Positions 25,492 to 34,250 of a DNA stretch of 64,000 nucleotides are shown here, in pieces. The position numbers were made by a program, and so were the translations under genes. Origin of the DNA: Brevibacillus migulae (lineage in GTDB: Bacteria > Bacillota > Bacilli > Brevibacillales > Brevibacillaceae); the NCBI RefSeq assembly GCF_004521915.1, contig NZ_SDKD01000001.1, positions 1 through 64,000 on the forward strand, read 5' to 3'. Below the pieces are notes generated by a model that was not told the origin of the DNA, did no database searches, and saw nothing but the letters and a program-made list of their open reading frames with translations. The number at the start of each line of letters is the position of its first letter. The first letter of the stretch is position 1.

Positions 25492-25893
25492 GATTTTATA
25501 GAGTTCAACCAGCTCACGAATCATATTAATTTTCTCTGTAGGCAATTGTGAGATTTGTTGAGCAAGCTCAAGCGTCTCCATGTCTAGCGAAGAGATCAGC
25601 TTTGCGTATTCATACGCTTCGGGAGTGATGCCGATATTACTGGTCTTTGAGACATCCGTTTTTTGATTATCAGCACCAGGTTCTCTTTGATCAGTTTTCC
25701 CCGTTAAGTAGTCAATGCTTACTTCAAAAATGGTTGATAACGCCTGTAGATCATCGATACTTGGCTCTCTGAAACCATATTCCCAGTTGGAATAAGTCGA
25801 ATGTCCTTTCAGCCCGAGTTTATCAGCAACCTCCTTTAATGTCATTCTGCTCCTCTTACGTTCTTCCTTTAGACGTTTCGCTAAGATGCTCAT
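25474..25893 (-). CDS. CI-like XRE repressor
   Basis: 139 residues. An XRE helix-turn-helix (5-65; MTLKEVADKLGLKGHSTYSNWEYGFREPS) and the family phrase FEVSIDYLTGKTD are followed by a short helical C-terminus without the LexA/CI peptidase domain. It is therefore a compact repressor inactivated by some route other than self-cleavage. Divergent from the Cro-like gene, with perfect dyads between them. CAGGTGATAATTC precedes the ATG. Prime candidate to maintain lysogeny. Confidence 0.85.
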   Translation of the reverse strand: MSILAKRLKEERKRSRMTLKEVADKLGLKGHSTYSNWEYGFREPSIDDLQALSTIFEVSIDYLTGKTDQREPGADNQKTDVSKTSNIGITPEAYEYAKLISSLDMETLELAQQISQLPTEKINMIRELVELYKIKNGQS

Positions 25894-25927
25894 GAATTAT
25901 CACCTGCCATTAATTTATGATATCACG

Positions 25928-26025
25928 ATTTTACGTAACGTAAAATTATTTACCCGAAAAGTGCAAAAACCGTTTGACTTAGCTAATTTCTGGATATATA
26001 GTGTAAATATAAGCACGATACGTGC
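25928..26025. promoter_or_regulatory. divergent repressor/Cro promoters and operators
   Basis: Rightward promoter: TTGACT (25974-25979), 17 nt, TATAGT (25997-26002). ATTTTACGTAACGTAAAAT (25928-25946) is a perfect dyad with a one-base centre overlapping the -35 region of the leftward repressor promoter (-10 TATCAT on the minus strand at 25922-25917). GCACGATACGTGC (26013-26025) sits just after the rightward start point and belongs to the recurrent dyad family. Two different operator types at one switch suggest two regulators. Confidence 0.7.
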
Positions 26026-26050
26026 AAAGTAAGGAGGGAGGTGAACAACA

Positions 26051-26284
26051 ATGTCATTGTTCAAAGGGTTAAGCTTTAGACTACGTATCCGAGAAATTCG
26101 CCTTGAAAAACGATTCCCGCAAAGTTATGTTGCAAAAGAACTTGGATTTGCTTCTTCTTCTGGATTGCAGCATATCGAAAACGGCAGTCACCGTTTGGAC
26201 ATTGTGAATGCATGGAAGTTGTCACAGATTTACGAATGCCCAATGGAAGAACTGCTGGAAGTAACTGAATCTGAAACAACGTAA
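26051..26284 (+). CDS. Cro-like XRE regulator
   Basis: 77 residues, essentially one XRE helix-turn-helix (FPQSYVAKELGFASSSGLQHIENGSHRL). It is first in the rightward early operon behind the promoter at 25974, with AAGGAGGGAGGTG before the ATG. Probably opposes the repressor at 25474. Confidence 0.82.
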   Translation: MSLFKGLSFRLRIREIRLEKRFPQSYVAKELGFASSSGLQHIENGSHRLDIVNAWKLSQIYECPMEELLEVTESETT

Positions 26285-26354
26285 TTTTTTTTTGACCACC
26301 AGTTACACATTATGTGCATTAATTTACACAAATGGAGAACGGGGGATTCTGAAC

Positions 26355-26516
26355 GTGAGTAAAAAGATCGTTTTACCTCCCGAAAAATGGATTGAGATCA
26401 TCAACAAATACTTCGTTCCCGCGTTGGTACAACAGCAGTATGAGGCCAATGAGGGATTGAACAGTGAAAGCTGCCATTCGGCAAAATGGCAACTTTCGGA
26501 GGAAAAAACAGCTTAA
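26355..26516 (+). CDS. small hypothetical phage protein
   Basis: 53 residues starting SKKIVLPPEKWIEIINKYF, unknown function. The GTG at 26355 follows GGGGGATTC; upstream frame is leader. The dyad ACACATTATGTGC at 26305-26317 in front of it belongs to the recurrent operator family and may place a second regulated promoter here. Confidence 0.6.
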   Translation: MSKKIVLPPEKWIEIINKYFVPALVQQQYEANEGLNSESCHSAKWQLSEEKTA

Positions 26517-26590
26517 AAAAGTGTAACACACCTACAACGGATTTTACACAAACATATTCAGACAGATCACGACAAAGGAGGACAAAATGG

Positions 26591-27043
26591 ATGAAAAAAG
26601 TACCTTTGTGGATCAAGTCAAATGACGATCTGAAAGTTGTTTTGGATGAAGTAATTGCAGACTTGATTGAAATAAAAGCTAACTCGGACAGTTACACACT
26701 AAGTGAAAATTGGGAGCTTATCCGCATTGCCCTGGTGAGCTTTAGTCGATTGGGCGATCCAGCGACTTTGCTGGAACAATTGCACAACGTATTATGCCTG
26801 GCGTACCAGCTTCGCAAACAGGACATTGGCATAAACATTCGCTTACACGGATCGCCTGATCGGACCGAATCACAAGCGGAGAAAATGGTTCGTGATCTCC
26901 TGGATAATGCAGAGGTTCAATCGCATGACTCAGGCAGAACCCGATGGATCGATGCCAGAGAAACGGGCAATGGAAAAGATATTCAAGTGTCAGCTTTCTT
27001 TGACAAAAAGGATTTCGAGCTGCCGAAAGCAGTTTCACATTAA
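26591..27043 (+). CDS. hypothetical early phage protein
   Basis: 150 residues, mostly helical (SENWELIRIALVSFSRLGDP), with a strand-rich C-terminal third; no motif recognised. The ATG at 26591 is 9 nt after AAAGGAGG. It lies just before recombination genes, so a DNA-metabolism role is possible. Confidence 0.7.
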   Translation: MKKVPLWIKSNDDLKVVLDEVIADLIEIKANSDSYTLSENWELIRIALVSFSRLGDPATLLEQLHNVLCLAYQLRKQDIGINIRLHGSPDRTESQAEKMVRDLLDNAEVQSHDSGRTRWIDARETGNGKDIQVSAFFDKKDFELPKAVSH

Positions 27044-27059
27044 AAAGGAGTGAGAACGG

Positions 27060-27638
27060 ATGAATATGGTAAACCCAATCATGGTACATGAGCTGGAAGA
27101 AATAGAGGATCTTTTGTTTGAGCAATCGGAGGAACAAGCTAAACAGCGCTTTGAAATTAAGGATCTCCCTTCACTCAACTGGACGGTTCGTAAGCTGGCT
27201 GCACTGGAGGCCAAACGTGACGAGGTAAAGCAGCTTGCCGATCTGGAACGGGAACGTATCGCTCGATATGAACAGAACCAGCTGGCAGGAATTGAACAGT
27301 CGGAGAACTTCTTCAAAGGGTTGATCGAGGCTTATCTCCACAAACGCCGTGAAGAAGATCCGAAATTCAAAAAGGAAATCACGCCTTATGGCGAAGTAGC
27401 TTTCGTCAAGCAACAGCCAGAATTTATCTACAACGACGAAGAATTGATCAAGTGGTTAGAAGGGCATGAACATTACGATCAGGTGAAGGTCGAGAAGAAA
27501 GTCGCCAATAAATCAGAGCTGAAAAAGCTTTTCACTCGAAACAATGATGGACGTTTCTACGATGAAAACGGCGAGCAAGTTACAGGTATGATCGCACTGG
27601 ATCGTCCCGACAAAATCACCATCAAGCTGAACAAGTAG
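27060..27638 (+). CDS. Gam-like host-nuclease inhibitor family protein
   Basis: 192 residues: long N-terminal coiled-coil helix (ALEAKRDEVKQLADLERERI) then an FKGLIEAYLHKRREEDPKFKK-like helix (cited as FKGLIEAYLHKR) and a small beta domain (KKEITPYGEVAFVKQQPEF). This matches phage proteins annotated as Gam-type inhibitors that bind double-stranded DNA ends. Next to the ERF annealase and SSB, it probably protects phage DNA ends from host exonucleases. AAAAAGGAGTG precedes the ATG. Confidence 0.72.
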   Translation: MNMVNPIMVHELEEIEDLLFEQSEEQAKQRFEIKDLPSLNWTVRKLAALEAKRDEVKQLADLERERIARYEQNQLAGIEQSENFFKGLIEAYLHKRREEDPKFKKEITPYGEVAFVKQQPEFIYNDEELIKWLEGHEHYDQVKVEKKVANKSELKKLFTRNNDGRFYDENGEQVTGMIALDRPDKITIKLNK

Positions 27639-27650
27639 GAGGGTAGTCGA

Positions 27651-28457
27651 ATGTTCGAGCAAACCTCAATCGAAGTAGATGGTATCCAGTACCAGATTCA
27701 GCAAGCGTATTTCCCTGGATGGAACGATGACCACAAGATCATCCTCAAAATTGCCGAAGTGATGGAAACAGTAAAGTACATTCAAAAACGCGGACATAAC
27801 AAGTTTCACAACTACAAATACGCAACGGAAGCTGATGTAAATGAAAAAATCCGCGAAGAGATCGCCAAGCGAAAGGTGATCATGATCCCAAGCGTTCTCG
27901 ATCACAAGACTCGTGATACCAAAACGAAGTCCGGTAATACGGAATACATCGTTTGCACCATCATGCAATTCACGTTTATGGATGGCGAGACTGGCGAGCG
28001 ATTGGTACTCATGATGCGCGGTGAAGGTCAAGACGTAGGAGATAAGGCAATTTACAAAGCGGAATCCGGCACACAGAAATACGCTTTGATGAAACTGTTT
28101 ATGATCCCGACTGGTGATGATCCGGAGGCTGACGAGGAAGCAGATAAGCGAAATGCTGGTCAGGATGACAAGGGCAACCGTGGCAACAAGAAAGCCCAGG
28201 AAGAGAAGCCGCCGACGCAAATTGATCCCCTGACTTCTGAACAAATCGGCAACGTTAATCTGAAAGTCCAGGAGCTTATTGCGCTCGGAGGCACAAAAGA
28301 GAAGATCCATGAATCTCTCTTCAAGGTATTGAACAAAGAATTTCATGTTGTGCTTCGCGATCTAACTGAGATCCCAGGCAAACTATATGGCGATACGATC
28401 AAGATCCTGGAGGGTTTTATTGAAATGAAGAAACAACCGCAGAGCGCGGCGAAATAA
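27651..28457 (+). CDS. ERF-family single-strand annealing protein
   Basis: 268 residues. The N-terminal 150 form an ERF-superfamily core (ETVKYIQKRGHNKFHNYKYAT, IREEIAKRKVIMIPSV, YKAESGTQKYALMKLFMIPTGDDPE, quoted in parts under the length limit); a charged linker and helical tail follow. ERF proteins anneal complementary single strands for phage recombination and genome circularisation. It lies directly between Gam-like and ssb. The ATG follows AGGAGGG. Confidence 0.87.
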   Translation: MFEQTSIEVDGIQYQIQQAYFPGWNDDHKIILKIAEVMETVKYIQKRGHNKFHNYKYATEADVNEKIREEIAKRKVIMIPSVLDHKTRDTKTKSGNTEYIVCTIMQFTFMDGETGERLVLMMRGEGQDVGDKAIYKAESGTQKYALMKLFMIPTGDDPEADEEADKRNAGQDDKGNRGNKKAQEEKPPTQIDPLTSEQIGNVNLKVQELIALGGTKEKIHESLFKVLNKEFHVVLRDLTEIPGKLYGDTIKILEGFIEMKKQPQSAAK

Positions 28458-28484
28458 CCGCGCTTTGCAGATAGGAGTCCGTAA

Positions 28485-28904
28485 ATGAATCGAGTGATTC
28501 TAATTGGCAATCTGACGAAAGATCCAGAACTCCGCTATACACCATCAGGAACCGCTGTTACTACCTTCACCCTGGCGATCAATCGTCCGCGTACGAACCA
28601 AGCAGGAGAAAGAGAAGCAGACTACATCAATGTGGTTGCATGGCAAAAACTCGCTGATCTGTGCGCAACGTATTTGCACAAGGGGAAACAGGCAGCCGTT
28701 GAGGGGCGGCTCCAGACAAGATCTTATGACAACAAGGAAGGTAAAAAGGTCTATGTGACTGAGGTTGTCGCTGAGAACGTGCAATTCCTGGGAGCGCGCA
28801 ATGAGCAGGGATCGAGGAGCGAGCGCAACGACGATCCATTTGGCGATCCATTCGCTGATGCAGGAAAACCCATTAATATCTCGGATGATGATCTACCCTT
28901 CTAA
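28485..28904 (+). CDS. ssb: single-stranded DNA-binding protein
   Basis: 139 residues: OB fold starting [20 protein letters not shown] with [19 protein letters not shown], a short linker and the acidic tail SDDDLPF that recruits partner proteins. Phage-encoded SSB supporting replication and the ERF pathway. A strong terminator follows. Confidence 0.95.
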   Translation: MNRVILIGNLTKDPELRYTPSGTAVTTFTLAINRPRTNQAGEREADYINVVAWQKLADLCATYLHKGKQAAVEGRLQTRSYDNKEGKKVYVTEVVAENVQFLGARNEQGSRSERNDDPFGDPFADAGKPINISDDDLPF

Positions 28905-28931
28905 GCCATTGGCTTACCCCTCTTTTTTTTG

Positions 28932-28971
28932 AAAACGGTTTGTCGAATCTTTCCGTCGAAAACCGTTTTTA
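28932..28971 (+). terminator. intrinsic terminator after ssb
   Basis: Stem AAAACGGTTT/AAACCGTTTT with flanking TCGA/TCGA pairs and a U-run, separating recombination from replication genes. Confidence 0.85.
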
Positions 28972-29007
28972 TTGTCGGAACATCGCGCCATTGTGGGAGG
29001 GCGAATC

Positions 29008-29922
29008 ATGGAATGGACCACCGGAAATGACATAGTTGATCGAATAAGCAAGATGCACCTGGAGGGCAACATTATCCCTCACACCTGGTACCACAAAATC
29101 ACTCTAAGTGATAAGCCTGACCTGGTTGCTATTGTCATGTTATCTGAAATCGTCTACTGGTACCGAGCAACTTATGAGAAAGACGAAGATACAGGCCGTG
29201 TACTAGGGATCAGAAAGAAATTCAAAGCGGATCTGTTGCAGCGGTCATACGCTTCCTTCACTGAACAGTTTGGGATCACCAAGAGGCAGGCGCAGGACGC
29301 TATGAAGCGGTTGGAGGATCTCAAACTGGTCACAAGGCATTTCAGAACAGTTACCGTTAATGGCACGAATATAAACAACGTTTTGTTTATCGAACTTCAC
29401 CCCGAGGAACTGGAGAAATTGACTTATGGGGATGGGGGGCTATCACGTTCAAACGGGAGAGGGTACCACGTTCAAACGGGAGAGGCTATCACGTTGAAAC
29501 GGGAGACAAATACAAAGATTACCTCAAAGATTACTACACAGACAAAACGTGTGCGTTCCTCTCCCAAAATGACAGATTATACGGAAGCCTTTGAACAATT
29601 CTGGAGCGTGTATCCTAGACGGATCGGGAAGAAAGAGGCTTTCAGCAAATGGGTAGCTCGGTTAAACAGTGGTGTATCGGAAGAGGAGTTGATCCTAGCT
29701 GCTACAAACTACGCGAAGAAATGCAAAGCTGACAAGACTGAGGAACGCTACATGATGCATCCATCCACCTTCCTAGGCCCAAACGATAAATACGTGGACT
29801 ACCTCAGCCCGCAGCCTGAACAAAAGGAAAAGCCGGACAAGCCTGCTGATCCAAGAAGAAAGCCTCTTGTTGATGAGAATTTCATAAAACGATTTTCGAT
29901 AGGTGATGAAGATGATCTATAA
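29008..29922 (+). CDS. phage replication initiator / replisome organiser
   Basis: 304 residues. An N-terminal winged-helix region (WYHKITLSDKPDLVAIVMLSEIVYWYR and GITKRQAQDAMKRLEDLKLV in parts) is typical of initiators of the DnaD/gp-O type; after a variable linker comes the common motif FEQFWSVYPRRIGKKEA with WVARL. It probably binds the iterons inside its own gene (29441) and loads the helicase encoded next. The ATG at 29008 follows GGGAGGG. The 3' end overlaps the helicase gene by 11 nt. Confidence 0.8.
   Translation: MEWTTGNDIVDRISKMHLEGNIIPHTWYHKITLSDKPDLVAIVMLSEIVYWYRATYEKDEDTGRVLGIRKKFKADLLQRSYASFTEQFGITKRQAQDAMKRLEDLKLVTRHFRTVTVNGTNINNVLFIELHPEELEKLTYGDGGLSRSNGRGYHVQTGEAITLKRETNTKITSKITTQTKRVRSSPKMTDYTEAFEQFWSVYPRRIGKKEAFSKWVARLNSGVSEEELILAATNYAKKCKADKTEERYMMHPSTFLGPNDKYVDYLSPQPEQKEKPDKPADPRRKPLVDENFIKRFSIGDEDDL
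29441..29509 (+). repeat. three 23-bp iterons, candidate phage replication origin
   Basis: Units start at 29441, 29464 and 29487 and share CACGTT(C/G)AAACGGGAGA at a 23-bp period. They lie in the linker region of the initiator gene, where the protein would tolerate repeats, just as lambda's origin lies inside gene O. Confidence 0.7.
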
Positions 29923-31219
29923 CGAGCAAGCCGAACAAACGGTGATCGGTTGTATTCTTCTAAAGCCGGAATTGATTAAAGATTGTCGGCTGCAACAGGA
30001 GCAAATGACTGAAACTAACGGATTGATCTTATGGGCCATGCGACAGCTTGAAAAGCAGGACAAGCCCGCGGATATGGTCCATGTCACTTCAATCCTCCAG
30101 GATCACAGAAAGCTGGAACGAGTCGGCGGGGCAGTTGCATTAACCAAACTAGCCTCTAGTGTTCCGACCGTTCACAACTTTCAGTATTACGAACAGTTGG
30201 TGTTAGAAGCCTGGCAAGCAAGAGAAGCGTTTGAAGCGTCTAGGTGGCTACAAGAAGCGCTGCTAAGCGGGGAACGGACACAAGCAGTGAATGCCGCAAT
30301 CCAGCGAATGATGAAGCTCCAGGACAGCGGCAAAGCGGCTCTGGTGGATAAGCGTAGGATCATGCTGGAAATGTGGGAAGAGTACGAATCAACCGCACTC
30401 AAAGGTATCTCAACGGGATACAGACCGTTGGATGCCATGACTGGAGGATTCAAACAACGCGGCGGAGATTTTTGGGTGGTAGCCGCAAGGCCAAGCGTAG
30501 GAAAAACTGCATTCGCATTGTGCATTGGGTTTGCGGCAGCAACAAACGGGGCGATCGTAGTATTTTTCTCGCTCGAAATGAGCGAAAAGATGTTGATCAA
30601 GCGTTTACAGTCTGCTGTTGGCATGATCAACTCGCTCAAGCTCCGCGATCCGCAGAAGTTTTTTGATGAAAAAGATTGGGAAAAACTCGCTCATGCAGTC
30701 GGGATCATTAACACCACATCATTTGAAATCGTAGACGAGCCTGTGATCACAGCTCATGATGTTCGTTCGATCTTGAGGAAGCTTCGATCAGATAATCCTG
30801 ATAGGGCGATCATTGGGATCATCGACTATCTACAGTTGATGAAGCCGCACACGAAAGAGGATAACCGGACGAATGAAGTTGCCGCAATCTCTAGGGAATT
30901 GAAGCAAATTTCAAGGGAACTTGAAGCGACTATCGTCGCGCTAGGACAACTCAATCGCGGTGTGGAGGGACGAGCAAACAAACGTCCAGCCATGTCCGAC
31001 ATAAGAGACTCAGGAGCGATTGAACAGGATGCGGATCTGATCGCACTTCTCTACCGTGATGATTACTACGACAGAGAAACAGAGAATCAAAATGTGATTG
31101 AAGTCATCATCGATAAACAGCGTGAGGGTCCTACAGGCACTGTGGAGCTGGCATTCCTCAAAGAATACAGCAAGTTCGTACCACTCAGTTATTTCGATAG
31201 GGAGGATACGGATAAATGA
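29912..31219 (+). CDS. DnaB-like replicative helicase
   Basis: 435 residues: DnaB N-terminal domain (EQTVIGCILLKPELI) and a RecA-type ATPase with Walker A ARPSVGKTAFA, Walker B IIGIIDYLQLM, and DIRDSGAIEQDADLI with arginine-finger region. It unwinds phage DNA at the fork. Although the frame opens at a GTG at 29903, the ATG at 29912 is preferred, 6 nt behind AGGTG. It overlaps the initiator and, by ATGA, the next gene. Confidence 0.93.
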   Translation: MIYNEQAEQTVIGCILLKPELIKDCRLQQEQMTETNGLILWAMRQLEKQDKPADMVHVTSILQDHRKLERVGGAVALTKLASSVPTVHNFQYYEQLVLEAWQAREAFEASRWLQEALLSGERTQAVNAAIQRMMKLQDSGKAALVDKRRIMLEMWEEYESTALKGISTGYRPLDAMTGGFKQRGGDFWVVAARPSVGKTAFALCIGFAAATNGAIVVFFSLEMSEKMLIKRLQSAVGMINSLKLRDPQKFFDEKDWEKLAHAVGIINTTSFEIVDEPVITAHDVRSILRKLRSDNPDRAIIGIIDYLQLMKPHTKEDNRTNEVAAISRELKQISRELEATIVALGQLNRGVEGRANKRPAMSDIRDSGAIEQDADLIALLYRDDYYDRETENQNVIEVIIDKQREGPTGTVELAFLKEYSKFVPLSYFDREDTDK

Positions 31220-31398
31220 ACAGATGGCACGTATTTGCGATCATGAAAGATCACTTTTTACGCACGGGAAATCGGTTAAGCATACCGCAAGTTGCGGTGC
31301 AGTTTGATGGCAAGATGCCGATGGAAGAGATCGCAGAAGGAATCGAGGAATTTATGGCGGTCTATGTGCATGAAACTGCAAAATCGGGTGACGTATGA
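31216..31398 (+). CDS. small hypothetical phage protein
   Basis: 60 residues (MNRWHVFAIMKDHFLR...), helical, unknown. Overlaps the helicase stop by ATGA and the next gene by 4 nt, so it is translated as part of the replication operon. Confidence 0.7.
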   Translation: MNRWHVFAIMKDHFLRTGNRLSIPQVAVQFDGKMPMEEIAEGIEEFMAVYVHETAKSGDV

Positions 31399-31838
31399 GC
31401 GAGGTACTAACAGAAGAGGACAAGCGTAGGCAGCGCATTGAAAAGCGCCAACTCAAAATGAATACCTTGTTCCAACAAATTCAAGAGCTTTCTGACGAGT
31501 TACCCAAGGAACTCTCCAAAAAGCTCACGCTCATGGCAAGTGTCCTGGGCTTAATCGGGGAGTACCAGGCAGACGTAAAGAACGAGCTTGGCTCGATCAG
31601 TACCCAGCGTAAGTATGAATTTGCAAAGGCGAAGAAAGAAGCAAGCGGCACCGTTGCTGACAAGGAAGCATATGCCCGAGAGAAAACGTTGGGATTGCGG
31701 CAAAGGGAATCCGAACTGGAAGCGGAGCTGCTACGTTGGGAGCTTGCTTATAAAAGCCAGGAAGAGAAGATCAACACTGGCAAGCTGTATCTGAGAGCAT
31801 TGATTGCCGAATACAACGGCAAATATAACGCGGACTAA
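31395..31838 (+). CDS. coiled-coil hypothetical phage protein
   Basis: 147 residues, very rich in Lys, Glu and Gln with a long central helix (LTLMASVLGLIGEYQADVKN, KEAYAREKTLGLRQRESEL); unknown function. ATGA-coupled to the preceding gene. Its position between helicase and a nuclease-like gene suggests a replication accessory role. Confidence 0.7.
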   Translation: MSEVLTEEDKRRQRIEKRQLKMNTLFQQIQELSDELPKELSKKLTLMASVLGLIGEYQADVKNELGSISTQRKYEFAKAKKEASGTVADKEAYAREKTLGLRQRESELEAELLRWELAYKSQEEKINTGKLYLRALIAEYNGKYNAD

Positions 31839-31850
31839 GGAGGAGAACGG

Positions 31851-32366
31851 ATGCGAATATTTGGGAATCGCAGACGAAACGCGGGCGATGATGGGCAAGT
31901 TAAGCAGCAAAAGTACAAGAACAAGAAAGTTGTAGTAACCAGGGACCGGAAAGTAATCCCACTGGATGAAGCGAAACGATTTCATATCGATGGCCTTCCG
32001 TTTGATTCAAAGGCGGAAGCAGAATATTACCTGATTCTCTTGGACAAGCAGGAGCGAGGTGAAATTACTCATCTCACTTTGCAGCCAAAGTATGAACTGC
32101 AGCCAGCTTGCGTTAGATGGGGAGAGAACCTTCAGCCAATTCGATACCAGGCAGATTTTGAGGTTGAGTATCCTGACGGAAAGCTAGAAGCAATTGACGT
32201 TAAGGGACTTCCGAGCGAGGCTTCCCTACTTAAATTCAAAATGTTCCAGTACCACTATCCAACGGTACGCCTGGTCCTGCTGAAACGCGTAAGAGGCGGA
32301 TCGTTCGTGGAACTGAAAGAATATAACAAACAAAAACGTGCGGAAAAGAAAGGGGCAAAACAATAA
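31851..32366 (+). CDS. DUF1064 / PD-(D/E)XK nuclease-like protein
   Basis: 171 residues. The core FDSKAEAEYYLILLDKQERG, ITHLTLQPKYEL, ADFEVEYPDGKLEAIDVKG shows the E...D...DxK arrangement of PD-(D/E)XK enzymes and fits DUF1064, a phage family thought to act as a structure-specific endonuclease. It probably resolves or trims replication intermediates. GGAGGAGAACGG precedes the ATG. Confidence 0.82.
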   Translation: MRIFGNRRRNAGDDGQVKQQKYKNKKVVVTRDRKVIPLDEAKRFHIDGLPFDSKAEAEYYLILLDKQERGEITHLTLQPKYELQPACVRWGENLQPIRYQADFEVEYPDGKLEAIDVKGLPSEASLLKFKMFQYHYPTVRLVLLKRVRGGSFVELKEYNKQKRAEKKGAKQ

Positions 32367-32830
32367 TGATCAATCGCGTGAAATTCCTGGGCAAAGTAAA
32401 CGAGGCAAAAACGACTGCGAAGAAGCGTAATGTTACTCTGCATGCAGATGCAGAAATCAAACCTGATGCGATTGCTATCCTCTACACCTTGCAAAAGTCG
32501 GACGTAGAAATCTTTGTGAGTGAAATGGGCAAACCCATGGAACAATGTGTCGTCGTTGGAAAGATACAAGAGATCAAGCTGGGGAATAAAAATACAGTCA
32601 AACTTGAATTGCCACGCGACTTAGACGATGCGGAATTTATGAAAATCGCCTCTCTGTCGTTGGTGAATACGAACGTCGATGTGGAGATAGGGACCAGCCA
32701 ACTGGAAATGGATCTTTCTACTGGAGCGGACAAGCCCGCCACCGCTTATACGGTTGAAGGCGATGGTACAGTCAGTAACGTCATCGCAGCGTTCCAGGAA
32801 GCCGCTGACGTAGCAGCTAACCAAGGCTAG
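32366..32830 (+). CDS. hypothetical phage protein
   Basis: 154 residues with alternating strands (NRVKFLGKVNEAKTTAKKRN, CVVVGKIQEIKLGNKNTVKL) suggesting a small beta domain, then an acidic-alanine tail. It starts in TAATG overlapping the preceding stop. Function unknown. Confidence 0.7.
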   Translation: MINRVKFLGKVNEAKTTAKKRNVTLHADAEIKPDAIAILYTLQKSDVEIFVSEMGKPMEQCVVVGKIQEIKLGNKNTVKLELPRDLDDAEFMKIASLSLVNTNVDVEIGTSQLEMDLSTGADKPATAYTVEGDGTVSNVIAAFQEAADVAANQG

Positions 32831-32859
32831 GAAGATCCTATAAACAGGGGGCATGACCA

Positions 32860-33801
32860 ATGTTTCAGATAGATCCGTACAACATATTGGCGAATAAGCG
32901 AGTTACGCTTTGCGATTGGGTATGGGATGAAGTCTATGAGATTGAAAAGGCATTGCAATATCTGGAACAAGAAACGGGCACAAAGGTTGTGCAAAGTGGT
33001 CGAGTGATTGCGGTCCGGTCTACGGATGTGGACCGCCTCTACTCCTCCTTTAAATCCTCAATCTACATGAGCAAGTACAAAGACATGGACAATCGCCGCC
33101 GATTCCTGGATCAAATGGTTAAGCAAGGGCATTCGTATGAACCGATCAGAGGAGAAAGCATCCTCTTTCTCTACGTCGGGGTAGGGAAACCAGTATACGA
33201 CCACCTTACAACCTATACTGTCGGCAGACCGACGAGGATCGCCGCTGGACAGCGTGCAAACCTTCCCTGGGGGTATGAGGTACCAGCCGGAGCAAAGGAC
33301 CCTTCACAGAGTTCACACGAGGGCATGGAGGCAGTCAACAATGTGATCCGAAAAATCAGACGAGAGGGTGACAACATTTCACCCGAACGCCTGGAGGATG
33401 CAAGATCGCTTTTGCCAGTGGGTTACGTAATGCCACCGTTTCTCCTGGAGTATTCGGAGGAAGCGTTGATCAAAACGGTTTTCACCCAGCGTTTATTTGA
33501 ACGGGGAGCGCAGGGGGCAACCGTCGAGATCGTAGACGATATGTGGCGCTGCTGTCTCAAGATTGACAAGGAGAAGTGGGAATATCTTTACGATTACCAC
33601 GGCCCGCACATTCACCTTTGGACAAAAGCCATGCGAGCATTGAGAGACAAGTCATTCACCTATGAGCAATTGACAAGCCGAGCCAAAGAACCCTGGGAAA
33701 GCCTTTACGAGCTGATCATGCAGACAGTCGGCAAAGAAGGTAGAACGATGTGGGACAGAATCGCGGAGGGGAAAGCTGATGAGCAAGTATCTAACCAATG
33801 A
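32860..33801 (+). CDS. divergent ThyX-like (flavin-dependent thymidylate synthase-like) protein
   Basis: 313 residues. Segments recall ThyX: SPERLEDARSLLPVGYVM with TVFTQRLFERGAQGATVEIVDDMWR (parts only) resemble the C-terminal EDAR-LP and AQ-E blocks. The classical RHR-x7-S motif is not intact; the region DHLTTYTVGRPTRIAAGQR occupies its place. So it may be a diverged enzyme, an inactive relative, or a structural homologue. GGGGGCATG-type leader precedes the ATG. Confidence 0.5.
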   Translation: MFQIDPYNILANKRVTLCDWVWDEVYEIEKALQYLEQETGTKVVQSGRVIAVRSTDVDRLYSSFKSSIYMSKYKDMDNRRRFLDQMVKQGHSYEPIRGESILFLYVGVGKPVYDHLTTYTVGRPTRIAAGQRANLPWGYEVPAGAKDPSQSSHEGMEAVNNVIRKIRREGDNISPERLEDARSLLPVGYVMPPFLLEYSEEALIKTVFTQRLFERGAQGATVEIVDDMWRCCLKIDKEKWEYLYDYHGPHIHLWTKAMRALRDKSFTYEQLTSRAKEPWESLYELIMQTVGKEGRTMWDRIAEGKADEQVSNQ

Positions 33802-34219
33802 CCAGAGGGCAATTATCGCCCTCCTCGGCTTGCCGACAGAGTACCTGGAAGAAGCGGAACACGAAAAAATGGAACGGATCTTCAAACCAGGATTGAAAGA
33901 ATTACGAGCGGGGCGCACCTGGATTATCAAAGGGATTATGAAAGTGCTTGATGGGTGCGATCCGATGGAAATGAAGAACTTCGAGAAATTGAAGAAAAAT
34001 TACCGTATCAAGCTGGTACCGAGAACAAGCAGAGATCCGAATTATCTGTTGTTCAAAGAGGACGATATTTGGGCATTAGTAGAGCACGCGGTGACTCAAA
34101 ATTGCGTTGGTTGCAAGAAAACGGATTGGAAGAAATGCGAACTGCGAAAGATCTTCATGTCGTCCATGGAAGTACCCGCAGCTCACAACGAAACGAATCA
34201 GTGCCAATACTGCCAATAG
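33779..34219 (+). CDS. Cys-rich hypothetical phage protein (DUF5651-like)
   Basis: 146 residues: helical first half (DQRAIIALLGLPTEYLEEAE) and a C-terminal Cys cluster C..CKKTDWKKCELRK...CQYC, a likely metal site. It resembles phage proteins I recall as DUF5651. Starts 23 nt inside the preceding gene. Confidence 0.65.
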   Translation: MSKYLTNDQRAIIALLGLPTEYLEEAEHEKMERIFKPGLKELRAGRTWIIKGIMKVLDGCDPMEMKNFEKLKKNYRIKLVPRTSRDPNYLLFKEDDIWALVEHAVTQNCVGCKKTDWKKCELRKIFMSSMEVPAAHNETNQCQYCQ

Positions 34220-34250
34220 AACCGATTGTAAGATGAACGGAGGAAACAAA

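Noticed and set aside
29401..29520. Frameshift in the replication initiator caused by the repeats
   Set aside because: The frame stays open through all three repeats and the conserved C-terminal motif follows in frame; the linker is simply repeat-encoded.
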